Positions 5,189-12,788 of a DNA stretch of 12,788 nt are shown here, piece after piece. Numbering within the stretch: the stretch's first letter is position 1; every line of letters begins with the position of its first letter. This DNA is from an uncultured Chloroflexota bacterium (GTDB taxonomy: Bacteria; Chloroflexota; Anaerolineae; Aggregatilineales; Phototrophicaceae): assembly GCA_937988705.1 (NCBI GenBank), contig CALKIA010000141.1:1-12788 (forward strand), read 5' to 3'. The position numbers were made by a program, and so were the translations under genes. A model generated the notes under the pieces. It did no database searches and had not been told where the DNA came from. It saw only the letters and a program-made list of their open reading frames with translations.

Positions 5189-7054
5189 ATGAAAACACAG
5201 CGTTTGACGATGGCGCAAGCCCTCGTCCTGTACCTGACCCAGCAGTATGTCGCGCGGGATGGCGTCGAAGTGCCGTTCTTTGCGGGCGCGTGGGGCATCT
5301 TCGGGCATGGCAACGTCGCCGGGATGGGGCAGGCGCTCCAGCAGTACAGCGACCGTTTGCGCTACTACCAGTGTCGTAATGAGCAGGCGCAGGTGCACAC
5401 CGCGATCGCCTATGCCAAGCACAAAAACCGTATGCAGACCTTCGTCTGTACATCGAGCATTGGGCCGGGCGCGCTGAATATGCTGACGGGCGCGGCGGTG
5501 GCCACGGTCAACCGCATCCCCGTGCTGCTGCTCCCCGGCGATATCTTCGCGGAACGGCGGCAGGCGCCTGTGTTGCAGCAGTTGGAAAGCGAACACTCGC
5601 AGGATGTCAGCGTGAACGACTGCTTTAAGCCGGTGTCGCGCTACTGGGATCGGCTCAATCGACCGGAGCAGTTGATCATGGCGCTGCCGGAAGCTATGCG
5701 CGTGCTCACGTCCCCAGCGGACACCGGTGCGGTCACGCTGGCGCTGCCGCAGGACGTGCAGACGATGGCCTTCGACTATCCGGCGGCGTTGTTCGAGAAG
5801 CGCGTATGGGTGATCCCGCGCAATCGACCGGATGCCGCGCTGATGCAGCGCGCCGCCGATTGGATTCGCGAAGCGCAAGCTCCGGTGATCGTAGCGGGCG
5901 GCGGCGTGCATTACAGCGAAGCGTGGGCGGCGCTGCGGGCATTCAGCGAAAAGACGGGCATCCCGATCAGCGAGACGCAGGCGGGCAAGGGCGCGCAGCC
6001 CTACGATTATCCGCTCAACCTCGGCGCGATTGGCGCAACCGGGACGGAGGGCGCGAACGTTATGGCGCGCGAAGCTGATTTGATCATCGGCATTGGTACG
6101 CGCTACAGCGATTTCACATCGGCCAGCCAGACCGCGTTCCAGAACCCGAACGTGCGCTTCATCAACATCAACGTGGCGGAGTTCGACGCCTACAAGCAGA
6201 ACGCGCTGCCACTGGTCGGCGACGCGAAGGCCACACTCGAAGAACTGCTGACGCTCGTCGGTTATCACCGCACGGCGGACGTGTATCAGCGGCGCGCACA
6301 CGACTTCAACCGCTCATGGGATATGGAAGTCCACCGCATCTACAACCTCGAACACGAGCCGATGCTGAGTCAGGGCGAAGTTGTGGGCATGGTCAACACG
6401 CAGAGCCGCCCGCAGGATGTCGTATTGTGCGCGGCGGGCAGTCTCCCCGGCGATCTGCATAAGCTGTGGCGTACGCGTGACGCGCGCGGCTATCACCTTG
6501 AGTACGGTTTCAGCACGATGGGCTACGAGATCGCGGGCGGGTTAGGCGTCAAACTGGCCGACCCGGAACGCGAAGTCTATGTGATGGTCGGCGACGCCTC
6601 GTTCCTGATGATGAACAGCGAGATCGTGACGATGGTGCAGGAAGGCATCAAGGTCATCATCATCGTCATCGACAATCACGGGTTCGCCAGCATCGGCGGG
6701 TTGAGCAAGGGGCTCGGCAGCGATGGCTTCGGGACGAAGTATCGCTTCCGCTCGGAGAACGATCAGCTGGATGGCGAAAACCTGCCCATCGATTTCGCGC
6801 AGTTGTGCGCGGGCATGGGCGCGCACGTCATCAAGGCGACCACCCGTGAGGAATTATCGCAGGGGCTGGAGACGGCGAAGGGCATTCAGGGGAAACCCGT
6901 GTGCATCATCACCGAAACCGATCGGCGGCAGCGCGTGGGCGGCTATGAGTCATGGTGGGATGTGGCGGTCGCAGAGGTCAGCGACAACCCGGCGGTGCAG
7001 GAAGCTCGTGAGCAGTACGAACAGAACAAGGCGAAAGAACGCTATCACCTGTAA
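5189..7054 (+). CDS. iolD: 3D-(3,5/4)-trihydroxycyclohexane-1,2-dione acylhydrolase (IolD)
   Basis: This 621-residue thiamine-diphosphate enzyme belongs to the acetolactate-synthase-like superfamily. IolD opens the cyclohexane-dione ring made by IolE, giving 5-deoxy-D-glucuronate. Three domains are in order. The N-terminal ThDP domain (about 8-190) has the activating Glu65 in CRNEQAQVHTA and SSIGPGALNMLTGAA (89-103). The central domain (about 215-355) has IVAGGGVHYS and GIGTRYSDF. The C-terminal ThDP domain (about 400-580) has the metal-binding motif GDAS (468-471) through DNHG (495-498). GAWGIFGHGNVAG (33-45) and GFASIGGLS (498-506) are distinctive of IolD among its relatives, and the length is close to the family's usual 620-645. 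It is the last of the three plus-strand catabolic genes and converges on a histidine kinase gene across a 52-base gap holding a hairpin. Confidence 0.93.
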   Translation: MKTQRLTMAQALVLYLTQQYVARDGVEVPFFAGAWGIFGHGNVAGMGQALQQYSDRLRYYQCRNEQAQVHTAIAYAKHKNRMQTFVCTSSIGPGALNMLTGAAVATVNRIPVLLLPGDIFAERRQAPVLQQLESEHSQDVSVNDCFKPVSRYWDRLNRPEQLIMALPEAMRVLTSPADTGAVTLALPQDVQTMAFDYPAALFEKRVWVIPRNRPDAALMQRAADWIREAQAPVIVAGGGVHYSEAWAALRAFSEKTGIPISETQAGKGAQPYDYPLNLGAIGATGTEGANVMAREADLIIGIGTRYSDFTSASQTAFQNPNVRFININVAEFDAYKQNALPLVGDAKATLEELLTLVGYHRTADVYQRRAHDFNRSWDMEVHRIYNLEHEPMLSQGEVVGMVNTQSRPQDVVLCAAGSLPGDLHKLWRTRDARGYHLEYGFSTMGYEIAGGLGVKLADPEREVYVMVGDASFLMMNSEIVTMVQEGIKVIIIVIDNHGFASIGGLSKGLGSDGFGTKYRFRSENDQLDGENLPIDFAQLCAGMGAHVIKATTREELSQGLETAKGIQGKPVCIITETDRRQRVGGYESWWDVAVAEVSDNPAVQEAREQYEQNKAKERYHL

Positions 7055-7064
7055 AGGTGTTGTG

Positions 7065-7100
7065 CCTCACCCCTCAGTCCCCTCTCCCGTGGGAGAGGGG
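7065..7100 (+). terminator. Stem-loop repeat, copy C, between convergent genes
   Basis: CCCCTCTCCC (7079-7088) and GGGAGAGGGG (7091-7100) form a perfect 10-bp inverted repeat with only two bases between, so a real hairpin would open the innermost pairs. CCTCACCCC (7065-7073) precedes it as in copy E. It starts ten bases after the iolD stop and ends six bases before the kinase gene's 3' end. That position suits a bidirectional transcription block, but no clear T-run is present. Confidence 0.6.
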
Positions 7101-7106
7101 AAGCTT

Positions 7107-8582
7107 CTATTCATCCAGCGGCAGGGTGATGGTGAAGGTCGTGCCCCGGTTGAGCTTGCTCTCACAGGTGATGTAGCCGCCGTGCGTCACCACCACCTGC
7201 TTGACAATCGCCAGCCCTAAGCCTGTCCCGCTGATGCTGCCGACATTGCTCGCGCGGTGGAAGCCGTCGAAGATGCGCTTTTGATCCGCATCCGGAATGC
7301 CCATGCCCCTGTCAGCGACGCGCAGGATAAAAGCCGCGTTTTCCGCGGCGACGGTCATCTCAACCGTGCCTCCCAGCGGGGAGTATTTCACGGCATTCGC
7401 GAGCAGATTGGTGATGGCCCGCCGCAGCAGCGCCTGATCAACCGGGTAGCGGAAGGCGTCGATGGTCGCTCTGAACCGCGGCGTATGGTGCTGCGAGATG
7501 GTCTGCGCGAATTCCTCGAACAGGGCGCGGCACAACCCGACCAAGTCGACTTCTTCGGGGCTGAAAATGCTCGACAGATGCTCGATTTTGCCGATCATCA
7601 GCACATCGTCGACCAGTTGATTGATGTTGGACGACTGCCGCAGCGCGGTGTTCAGCTTCTCGCGGATTTGTTCCAGCGTGAAAGATTCCGCGTACTTCTC
7701 GATGAGCGATAAGCTGACTTGCAGCGACGTGAGCGGGTTGCGGAAATCGTGTACGAGCATCGACACAAAGCGCGATTTCAGTTCACGCAGTTCACGTTCG
7801 CGTTCGAGTTCCGCGCGCAGGCCTTCGGCTTTTTTCTGCTCGGTCACGTCGATGAAGGTGAACATCAGGCAGAGTTGTTTCCCCGTAGGGTCGCTCACCT
7901 GATTCGCGGCGTACTGAAGCACCATCTTGCGACCATCGCGCGCAGTGGAGTCCAGTTCACCTTTGATGCTGCGCTGAATGGCGAGGTGCGCCAGCAAGCG
8001 GTCACCTTCGGCTGATGCTTGCAGCAGATCGCTCAACTGCTCCCCGATCACCTCGGCGTCCGAAGCAAGCGACCAGAGCGCCAGCACCGCGCGGTTAATG
8101 AAGGTGATCGTACCGCGCGTGTCCGTCATGACGACCGCGTTGATCGACGTATCGACGGCATGTCCCAGCACGATGAGTTCCTGCTCGGCGGCGCGCTGCG
8201 CGGTACGCAGGTTGCGCTGCTCAATGGCATGGCGGACGGCTTCCCCCAAGCGCCCCAAGCGATCCTTGAGGAGATAGTCGGCAGCGCCTTGTTTCATGCA
8301 GAATACGGCAGCTTCTTCGCTGATGCTGCCGGTCACGACGATGAAGGGAATATCCTGTTCGGTTTGCTGCAAGAGGGCGAGCGCGTCAGGCGCATTGAAA
8401 CGTGGGAGGGTGTAATCCGCCAGAATGATATCTGGGGTGGAAGCTAACTGCGCGAGAAATGCTTCTGGGGTCTCCACACACGTCCAACTCACCGCAAAAC
8501 CGTTGGCCTCCAGTTCAAGCACCATGATTTCGGCATCGTCCAGCCGATCTTCAAGGATGAGCACTTGGATGGGTTCTGGCAT
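7107..8582 (-). CDS. Receiver-PAS-histidine kinase, soluble
   Basis: This 491-residue cytoplasmic signalling protein has a receiver domain at the front. The receiver (about 5-122) has acidic Glu11/Asp12, phospho-acceptor Asp56 (ILADYTLP), Thr84 (VVTGS) and Lys106 (LLKDRLG). A PAS domain (about 138-250) ends in the usual DVTEQKKAE. A short coiled coil leads to the kinase phosphorylation helix with His278 (LVHDFRNP). The ATPase domain has N-box NLLANAVKY (392-400), DRGMGIP (424-430) and GTGLGLAIV (452-460). There is no membrane segment and no DNA-binding domain. A phosphorylated receiver probably tunes the attached kinase, so this protein can sit in the middle of a relay. The ATG is preceded by GAGG at seven bases. 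It is last of three same-strand kinases, 126 bases after the next one. Confidence 0.93.
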   Translation of the reverse strand: MPEPIQVLILEDRLDDAEIMVLELEANGFAVSWTCVETPEAFLAQLASTPDIILADYTLPRFNAPDALALLQQTEQDIPFIVVTGSISEEAAVFCMKQGAADYLLKDRLGRLGEAVRHAIEQRNLRTAQRAAEQELIVLGHAVDTSINAVVMTDTRGTITFINRAVLALWSLASDAEVIGEQLSDLLQASAEGDRLLAHLAIQRSIKGELDSTARDGRKMVLQYAANQVSDPTGKQLCLMFTFIDVTEQKKAEGLRAELERERELRELKSRFVSMLVHDFRNPLTSLQVSLSLIEKYAESFTLEQIREKLNTALRQSSNINQLVDDVLMIGKIEHLSSIFSPEEVDLVGLCRALFEEFAQTISQHHTPRFRATIDAFRYPVDQALLRRAITNLLANAVKYSPLGGTVEMTVAAENAAFILRVADRGMGIPDADQKRIFDGFHRASNVGSISGTGLGLAIVKQVVVTHGGYITCESKLNRGTTFTITLPLDE

Positions 8583-8708
8583 GAAGCAACCTCAGTGAGA
8601 GCTAGAGATAGGTCTCGGGTACGATGATGAGAAATTGCCAGTTAAAGTCGAACGGCTTGCTCAGCGCGTGGGTGCTCCAGCAGGCAACCCAGCGTGACAT
8701 CCGGTCGA

Positions 8709-10385
8709 TCACAGATCGATGTTGGTGGATCCGTTAACCGTGGTGCTCAGGCCGAGTGTGAAGTAGAAGGTCGCACCGCCATTGATCTGACCTTCCGCCC
8801 AAACGCGCCCGTTGTGGCGGGTGATAATGCGCTTCACGGTAGCTAAACCGATGCCGGTGCCTTCAAATTCACTGTCGCTGTGCAGGCGTTGAAAGATCAT
8901 GAAGAGCTTGTGCACATACTCCATGTCAAACCCCGCACCGTTGTCTTTGACGTAGTAAGCCGTTTGATCGTCTCTGATTATATATCCGATTTCGATAGTT
9001 GGGCTTTCGACTTTGGACGAGTACTTGATCGCATTTTCGAGCAGGTTGATGAGCACCTGCTGCAGCAGTGACTCGTCCGCGCAGCAGGGCGGGAGCGTCT
9101 TCACGGTGAAGGTCACTTTGGCCACTTCGGTGTGGGCGCGGAGATCACTGAGGATATACTCGACCAGCAGATTCATATCCACCGTATCGCGGCGCATCGG
9201 CTGCCGGCTGGTGCGCGAGAGCTGCAGCAAATCTTCGACCAGCACATTCATCCGTTGGACATTGGCCTGAATCCGGCTGAAGTAGTGCTGTGCTTGCTCC
9301 GGCAGGTCGCTGGCGTGCTGCTGCGCGATGATGCGCGTGAAGTTTTCGATGGCGCGGAGCGGGGCGCGGAGATCATGGGAAACCGAGTAGGTGAACGCTT
9401 CCAGATCAGCGTTGAGCGTTTCGAGTTCGGTCGTGCGCTGGATCACCCGCTGTTCGAGTTCTTCGTTCAACTGTTGGAGCTGCGCCTCGGCTTGTTTACG
9501 CTCGGTGATGTCCTGGGCCGCCCCGTAAAAGCGGATGACGCGCGTTTTGCCCTCATTCCAGATGGGGATACGGCGGATAGACAACCAGCGCTTTTCACCG
9601 TTTTTGGTGATGATCTCGTGTTCGCTGAACACCGTTTGGCCGCGGATCACTTGTTGAATTTCAGCGCGTACCTGCGCTTGATCCTGCGGTTGGTACAGCG
9701 TGAATTGATCGGTCTGGTGCAGATCTTCGTGCTGATAGCCGGTGATGGATTGAAACGAGGCTCCGGTTGTCCATTCCCGCTCGATTTCCCCCTGCGCATC
9801 GACGGTATAGCCATAGGTGTAATCAGAGATGAGTTGGGAGATGGCGCGGTAGCGTTCTTCACTGATGCGAATGGCGGCGAGCTGCTGCTCCGCGATGGCG
9901 GCGTTTCGCTCGGCGTTGCGGCGCGCTGCTTCCACGCTGTTACGACCGACGACGAGCCCGGTTACACAGAGAAAGTTGACCAGCAGCCCGTATTGAACGA
10001 GCGGCCCTTGCCAACCCGTGCGGAACGCGAGCAGGAGCCACACGGTCAGCGCCGACGCGATGATCGACCGCGAGCTGCCCATGACCAATGCGAAAATCGG
10101 CGGAATCAGGATGGCCTGCACGATGGATTGGTCGAACAGGGTTGGCGACGGCGCTAACCCGACGAACAGCGTCGTCGCGACGACGAAGATGCGGCGCATG
10201 GGTTCCCATCCGCGCCAGTAGATCACCGTCATCACCGTGATCCCCGGTACGCAGAGATAGACGATGGTGGAGGGGATGGGGAAATCTTGCCTGAACAGAG
10301 TGTAGATCAGCATTAGGCAGATGCTGGCCACGCTGGCCAGCATCAGGGCGAGCGTGGCTTGGCGTTGCGTGATATAGGTGATCAT
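8709..10385 (-). CDS. Membrane PAS histidine kinase
   Basis: This is a 558-residue integral-membrane sensor kinase. About six hydrophobic segments occupy residues 9-147 (roughly 9-30, 39-56, 66-79, 86-103, 107-122, 131-147) with very short loops, so the sensing is probably within the membrane. I cannot assign the region to a named sensor family. A charged helix (150-175) leads to a PAS domain (about 175-292, ending QDITERKQAE), then a coiled coil (about 297-330). His337 lies in SVSHDLRAPLRAI, of the phytochrome-kinase-like type. The ATPase has N-box LINLLENAIKYS (445-456), DNGAGFD (481-487) and GTGIGLATV (509-517). The start is supported by AGAGG five bases upstream. It lies between two other kinase genes on the same strand. 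The partner response regulator is not in the window. Confidence 0.93.
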   Translation of the reverse strand: MITYITQRQATLALMLASVASICLMLIYTLFRQDFPIPSTIVYLCVPGITVMTVIYWRGWEPMRRIFVVATTLFVGLAPSPTLFDQSIVQAILIPPIFALVMGSSRSIIASALTVWLLLAFRTGWQGPLVQYGLLVNFLCVTGLVVGRNSVEAARRNAERNAAIAEQQLAAIRISEERYRAISQLISDYTYGYTVDAQGEIEREWTTGASFQSITGYQHEDLHQTDQFTLYQPQDQAQVRAEIQQVIRGQTVFSEHEIITKNGEKRWLSIRRIPIWNEGKTRVIRFYGAAQDITERKQAEAQLQQLNEELEQRVIQRTTELETLNADLEAFTYSVSHDLRAPLRAIENFTRIIAQQHASDLPEQAQHYFSRIQANVQRMNVLVEDLLQLSRTSRQPMRRDTVDMNLLVEYILSDLRAHTEVAKVTFTVKTLPPCCADESLLQQVLINLLENAIKYSSKVESPTIEIGYIIRDDQTAYYVKDNGAGFDMEYVHKLFMIFQRLHSDSEFEGTGIGLATVKRIITRHNGRVWAEGQINGGATFYFTLGLSTTVNGSTNIDL

Positions 10386-10517
10386 GGTTGCCTCTGGCTG
10401 ATCGACAATCGGGCATTGGATGGCTGTCCGCCCGGTTAGGTGACGTTCAGCATAGGTGACCGTGAGGCAGCGTGCGGGAGGATATCATCGTCGGCACGGT
10501 TGCAGCATGCTCAATTC

Positions 10518-12185
10518 TTACTGAGATAACGACTGTGGGATGATGATCTCGAACGTGCTGCCTTCGCCAAGTGTGCTGTGCACGGTGATGTTTCCCTGGT
10601 GCGCCTCGACGATCGTCTTGGCGATGGGCAGCCCTAAGCCGGTGCGGCGCTCGGTGCGCGCTTCGTCCGCCCGGTACAGCGGCTTAAATACCTTGTCGAG
10701 CGCGTTGTGATTGATGCCAATTCCACTGTCTTGAATGCGAATGCCAATTTCTTGAGGATACTGCACGACACTGATGCGTATGTGGCCGCCGGCCGGGGTA
10801 TATTGAATAGCATTTTTGAGGATTTCGCCCACTGCGCGGCGCAGTTGTTGGCTATCGGCTTCAATGCTGGGCACTGGCTCCAGCTGTACCTCGCACTGCA
10901 AAGTTTTTTCTTCCATGGCGGGACGGTATTCGTCGACCACATCCTGAATCAGCGGTTGGAGCTCGGTGACGGCTGGTTTGAGCACGAGATCACTTTCGAG
11001 CGTCACAAAATCGAGGATATCGTCGATCATCTGGCTGATGTGCTTGACCTGCTGGTGAATGCGACTGGCTTGCGTTGCCCGTTTTTCGGTATCTTCCAGC
11101 TTTTGGAGCAAAAAGCTGGAAGTGTTGATCACGGCGAGCGGTGTCTTGAAATCGTGCCCGACTTTGGCGATGAATTCGCGGAGCATTTTCGTGCGTTCCT
11201 GTTCCAAACGCATGGCAAAGGCTTGATCACGCACGCGTTTGAGCTGCGTCAAATGCGCCACTGTCATGCCATACAGACGCAGGAGTTCCGGCTCATAATT
11301 CTTCATCGGCTGCTTGCGCAGCAAGTTGTCCGCCGTCAGAATACCGATAAGCTGCCCCCCGTGGAACAGCGGGGCGGCCAGATGCCAGCCATACTCGACG
11401 ATTTCCGATTTGTCGTTGAGCAGCGGGGTATCCGCATAGCGCAAAGTGACTTCGGTCTGACCCGCGATGAAGTCGGCGACGAAGGTGTTCGCATACGACC
11501 AGCTCTGGTCGTGTTCGTCGCGGATTTCCCCGCGTTCGTCAATGCCGTAGCAGCCCACCATGAGCTCGCGCTCCAAATCGCAGAACCAGAGGCCGAGGCG
11601 GTCAAAGCCCAAGCGTTCCACGCCTAGCTTGACAGTGTGACGGTAGAGGGCGTCCTGCGCGTCGAGGCGGCTCAGTTCAACGGTGAGCTCGTTGAGGGCC
11701 TTGAGGCGCTGCTGAAACTGAAACCCCATGTCTTCCCGCCGCTGGAGTTCATGCCACAAGCGGTTGACCGCCGAACGATCTTCAATGCGGTAGTACAGCA
11801 CGCGCTGGTCGTCTTTGTAGAGGACGCGGCGGTGGATTTCAACCGGGATCAGAAAGCCCTGTCGATGCCGTAAAGCGCTGCTGTAAACGTGTTCCACCAC
11901 CGAATTTTCGACATAGGTGCGCGGCGCATCGGCACCTTCGGTGAGCACTTCCAGATCATCGAAGGTGAGCGCGGCGATTTCGTCCATCGTGCAGCCGATG
12001 AGATGGAGCGTATAGTCGTTGATGTCGATGATGCGTCGAGTCCGGGGATCGACATGCAACACGGCATGGCCCCCGTAGCGGGAGATATCCTGCCCGTGCG
12101 CGGCGTAATCGATGAGCTGTTCGAGACGTGCGTACTGCGCCGCGAGCGAGCTGGAGGAGATAGAGGGATCGGATGCCTGACTCAT
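10518..12185 (-). CDS. PAS-GAF histidine kinase, soluble
   Basis: This 555-residue protein has no evident membrane segment. A PAS domain (about 36-138; HAVLHVDPRTRRIIDIND) is followed by a GAF-like domain (about 160-315, with FDRLGLWFCD and LAAPLFHGGQLIGILTADN). A helical linker leads to the phospho-acceptor His344 in KVGHDFKTPLAVI. The ATPase has N-box EILKNAIQYTP (454-464), DSGIGIN (486-492) and GLGLPIAK (516-523), so the kinase looks catalytically intact. The chosen ATG begins MSQASDPS and has no clear Shine-Dalgarno. The next methionine is at residue 67, inside the PAS domain, so this start is kept. It is the first of three kinases on this strand, and 132 bases without a visible terminator separate it from the next. 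Ligand and partner are unknown. Confidence 0.92.
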   Translation of the reverse strand: MSQASDPSISSSSLAAQYARLEQLIDYAAHGQDISRYGGHAVLHVDPRTRRIIDINDYTLHLIGCTMDEIAALTFDDLEVLTEGADAPRTYVENSVVEHVYSSALRHRQGFLIPVEIHRRVLYKDDQRVLYYRIEDRSAVNRLWHELQRREDMGFQFQQRLKALNELTVELSRLDAQDALYRHTVKLGVERLGFDRLGLWFCDLERELMVGCYGIDERGEIRDEHDQSWSYANTFVADFIAGQTEVTLRYADTPLLNDKSEIVEYGWHLAAPLFHGGQLIGILTADNLLRKQPMKNYEPELLRLYGMTVAHLTQLKRVRDQAFAMRLEQERTKMLREFIAKVGHDFKTPLAVINTSSFLLQKLEDTEKRATQASRIHQQVKHISQMIDDILDFVTLESDLVLKPAVTELQPLIQDVVDEYRPAMEEKTLQCEVQLEPVPSIEADSQQLRRAVGEILKNAIQYTPAGGHIRISVVQYPQEIGIRIQDSGIGINHNALDKVFKPLYRADEARTERRTGLGLPIAKTIVEAHQGNITVHSTLGEGSTFEIIIPQSLSQ

Positions 12186-12242
12186 GGTGGGCTGCTCGAT
12201 GAACCGGTAAGAACAGTCTAACGTTGCTATGGTATCACGGAA

Positions 12243-12269
12243 ATTCTAGCGCTGCTGACTTTCTTACAA
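12243..12269 (-). promoter_or_regulatory. Possible promoter of the PAS-GAF kinase
   Basis: On the minus strand TTGTAA (complement of 12264-12269) and TAGAAT (complement of 12243-12248) are 15 bases apart. The -10 matches at 5 of 6 bases, but the spacing is short. This AT-rich block stands out from its surroundings and would give a leader of about 50 bases. A second TATACT lies just upstream. Confidence 0.3.
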
Positions 12270-12341
12270 GTATAACAATGGTCTTAAACTAACTTGAGTT
12301 TTGGATAGCACGCTGATGCAAATAGGTCTTTCGTGTGACCA

Positions 12342-12443
12342 CCCCTCACCCCTAAATCCCCTCTCCCACGTAAACGGGGCGAGGGGACTTGTCTCCCCCT
12401 TCTACCCGCTTGCGTGGGAGAAGGGGGCCGGGGGGTTGAGGGG
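12342..12443. repeat. Stem-loop repeat, copy D, two units head to head
   Basis: The outer ends CCCCTCA (12342-12348) and TGAGGGG (12437-12443) are inverted repeats. The left unit has TCCCCTC/GAGGGGA (12357-12363, 12381-12387) around a segment containing CGTAAACGGGG. The right unit has CCCCCTTCT/AGAAGGGGG (12395-12403, 12419-12427) around the CGCTTGCGTGGGAG core shared with copies A and B. Read on the minus strand, the right unit begins about 29 bases after the stop of the edge gene, C-rich arm first. With 12186-12341 this accounts for the gap before the kinase. Confidence 0.75.
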
Positions 12444-12472
12444 AGAAAAAGCTATGCGAAACTCAGGTTACC

Positions 12473-12788
12473 CTAGGGGGCGCTGGCGTCACAGCAGGCG
12501 GAGGCACCGCGGGGAAAACACCAGTGGGGCAGTGCGACGGTCGGTGGGCGCGCGAAGGTGAGATCGGGCCGGGTGCGCGCGCTGATATCGCCCAGCCCCT
12601 GCCGGACGCGTTCACTCAGTTCGATGATGCGGGCGTCTTTTTGCTCCGCGCCACAGGTTGCGCACTGGAAGTGGCGCCCGTTCTCGCTGATTTGGAAGCG
12701 TTGGCCGGCGGGGCTGCTCAAAAAGTCACGGATGGCGGCGCGGACGGCGGCATCAAAGCCGAGTTTGAAGCGCTGATCCGCGGTGAGG
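12473..12788 (-). CDS. C-terminal part of an unrecognised cysteine-containing protein
   Basis: The frame is open from the right edge to a stop at 12473 and shows 104 residues; the start lies outside the window. It begins LTADQRFKLGFDAAVRAAI, continues through a short helix and a CATCG motif (visible residues 42-46), a basic amphipathic stretch, and a tail with PHWCF and ACCD (cysteines 90, 98, 99). The Cys-X2-Cys could be half of a small zinc site, with the tail cysteines as partners, but this is not a pattern I can name. A TTG at 12721 is only an internal codon, because the protein-like frame continues upstream to the edge. Gene reality is likely from the continuous frame and composition. 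Function is unknown. Confidence 0.55.
   Translation of the reverse strand, partial: LTADQRFKLGFDAAVRAAIRDFLSSPAGQRFQISENGRHFQCATCGAEQKDARIIELSERVRQGLGDISARTRPDLTFARPPTVALPHWCFPRGASACCDASAP

Noticed and set aside
4928..6301. Long open frame on the minus strand (457 codons)
   Set aside because: It is antisense to most of iolD, rich in Arg/His/Ala as expected from the reverse of a GC-biased gene, and runs into the repeat region. It shows no domain.
5189..7054. Acetolactate synthase as the identity of the ThDP enzyme
   Set aside because: The GAWGIFGHGNVAG block, the long spacing and the IolE neighbour fit IolD better than acetolactate synthase.
9132..10157. 341-codon plus-strand open frame
   Set aside because: It is antisense to the membrane kinase, which has clear motifs; the frame's product has none.
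10707..11627. 306-codon plus-strand open frame
   Set aside because: It is antisense to the PAS-GAF kinase and has no recognisable domain or ribosome binding site.
12186..12472. Small gene in the gap before the PAS-GAF kinase
   Set aside because: The only open frame here (from a TTG near 12301) spans the stem-loop repeat and reads through into the antisense of the edge gene. It has no ribosome binding site.

Overview
The window looks like a chromosomal segment of a free-living, moderately GC-rich bacterium. Long multi-domain histidine kinases, an inositol-type catabolic cluster and abundant GC-rich stem-loop repeats in the gaps suggest a Chloroflexota (Anaerolineae-like) genome. That assignment rests on general resemblance and was not tested. 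There are eight complete genes and one cut by the right edge. I see no rRNA, tRNA, CRISPR array, phage gene or transposase.

Left part (1-2560): an aldo/keto reductase (minus, 161-1132) is divergent from a secreted protein (plus, 1281-2378). The secreted protein is a signal peptide, two near-identical ~100-residue domains with one cysteine pair each, and a C-terminal domain. A perfect 11-bp hairpin follows its stop.

Middle (2561-7054, plus): a sugar-phosphate-isomerase-type TIM barrel of the inosose dehydratase (IolE) kind, a transaldolase-family protein, and the ThDP enzyme IolD. IolE and IolD catalyse successive steps of myo-inositol breakdown (2-keto-myo-inositol to a trihydroxycyclohexane-dione, then ring opening). 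The transaldolase-family protein keeps the Schiff-base lysine but appears to carry Gln where transaldolases have the catalytic Glu. This is the arrangement of fructose-6-phosphate aldolase, so it may be an aldolase rather than a transaldolase. The remaining inositol genes (iolG, iolB, iolC, iolJ, iolA) are not in the window.

Right part (7107-12185, minus): three histidine kinases in a row. They are a soluble PAS-GAF kinase, a membrane kinase with about six helices plus PAS, and a soluble receiver-PAS-kinase. None carries a DNA-binding output. At the right edge (12473-12788, minus) is the C-terminal part of an unrecognised cysteine-containing protein.

The gaps hold two repeat families. One is a C-rich/G-rich stem-loop built around CCTCA(A/C)CCC and CCCCTYTCCC arms. 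It lies within about 30 bases of five stop codons, always in the same orientation relative to the upstream gene. The other is a short palindrome GGAC...GTCC, usually followed by CTAC(A/G), whose core varies with matching changes on both arms. These repeats separate the three catabolic genes from one another.
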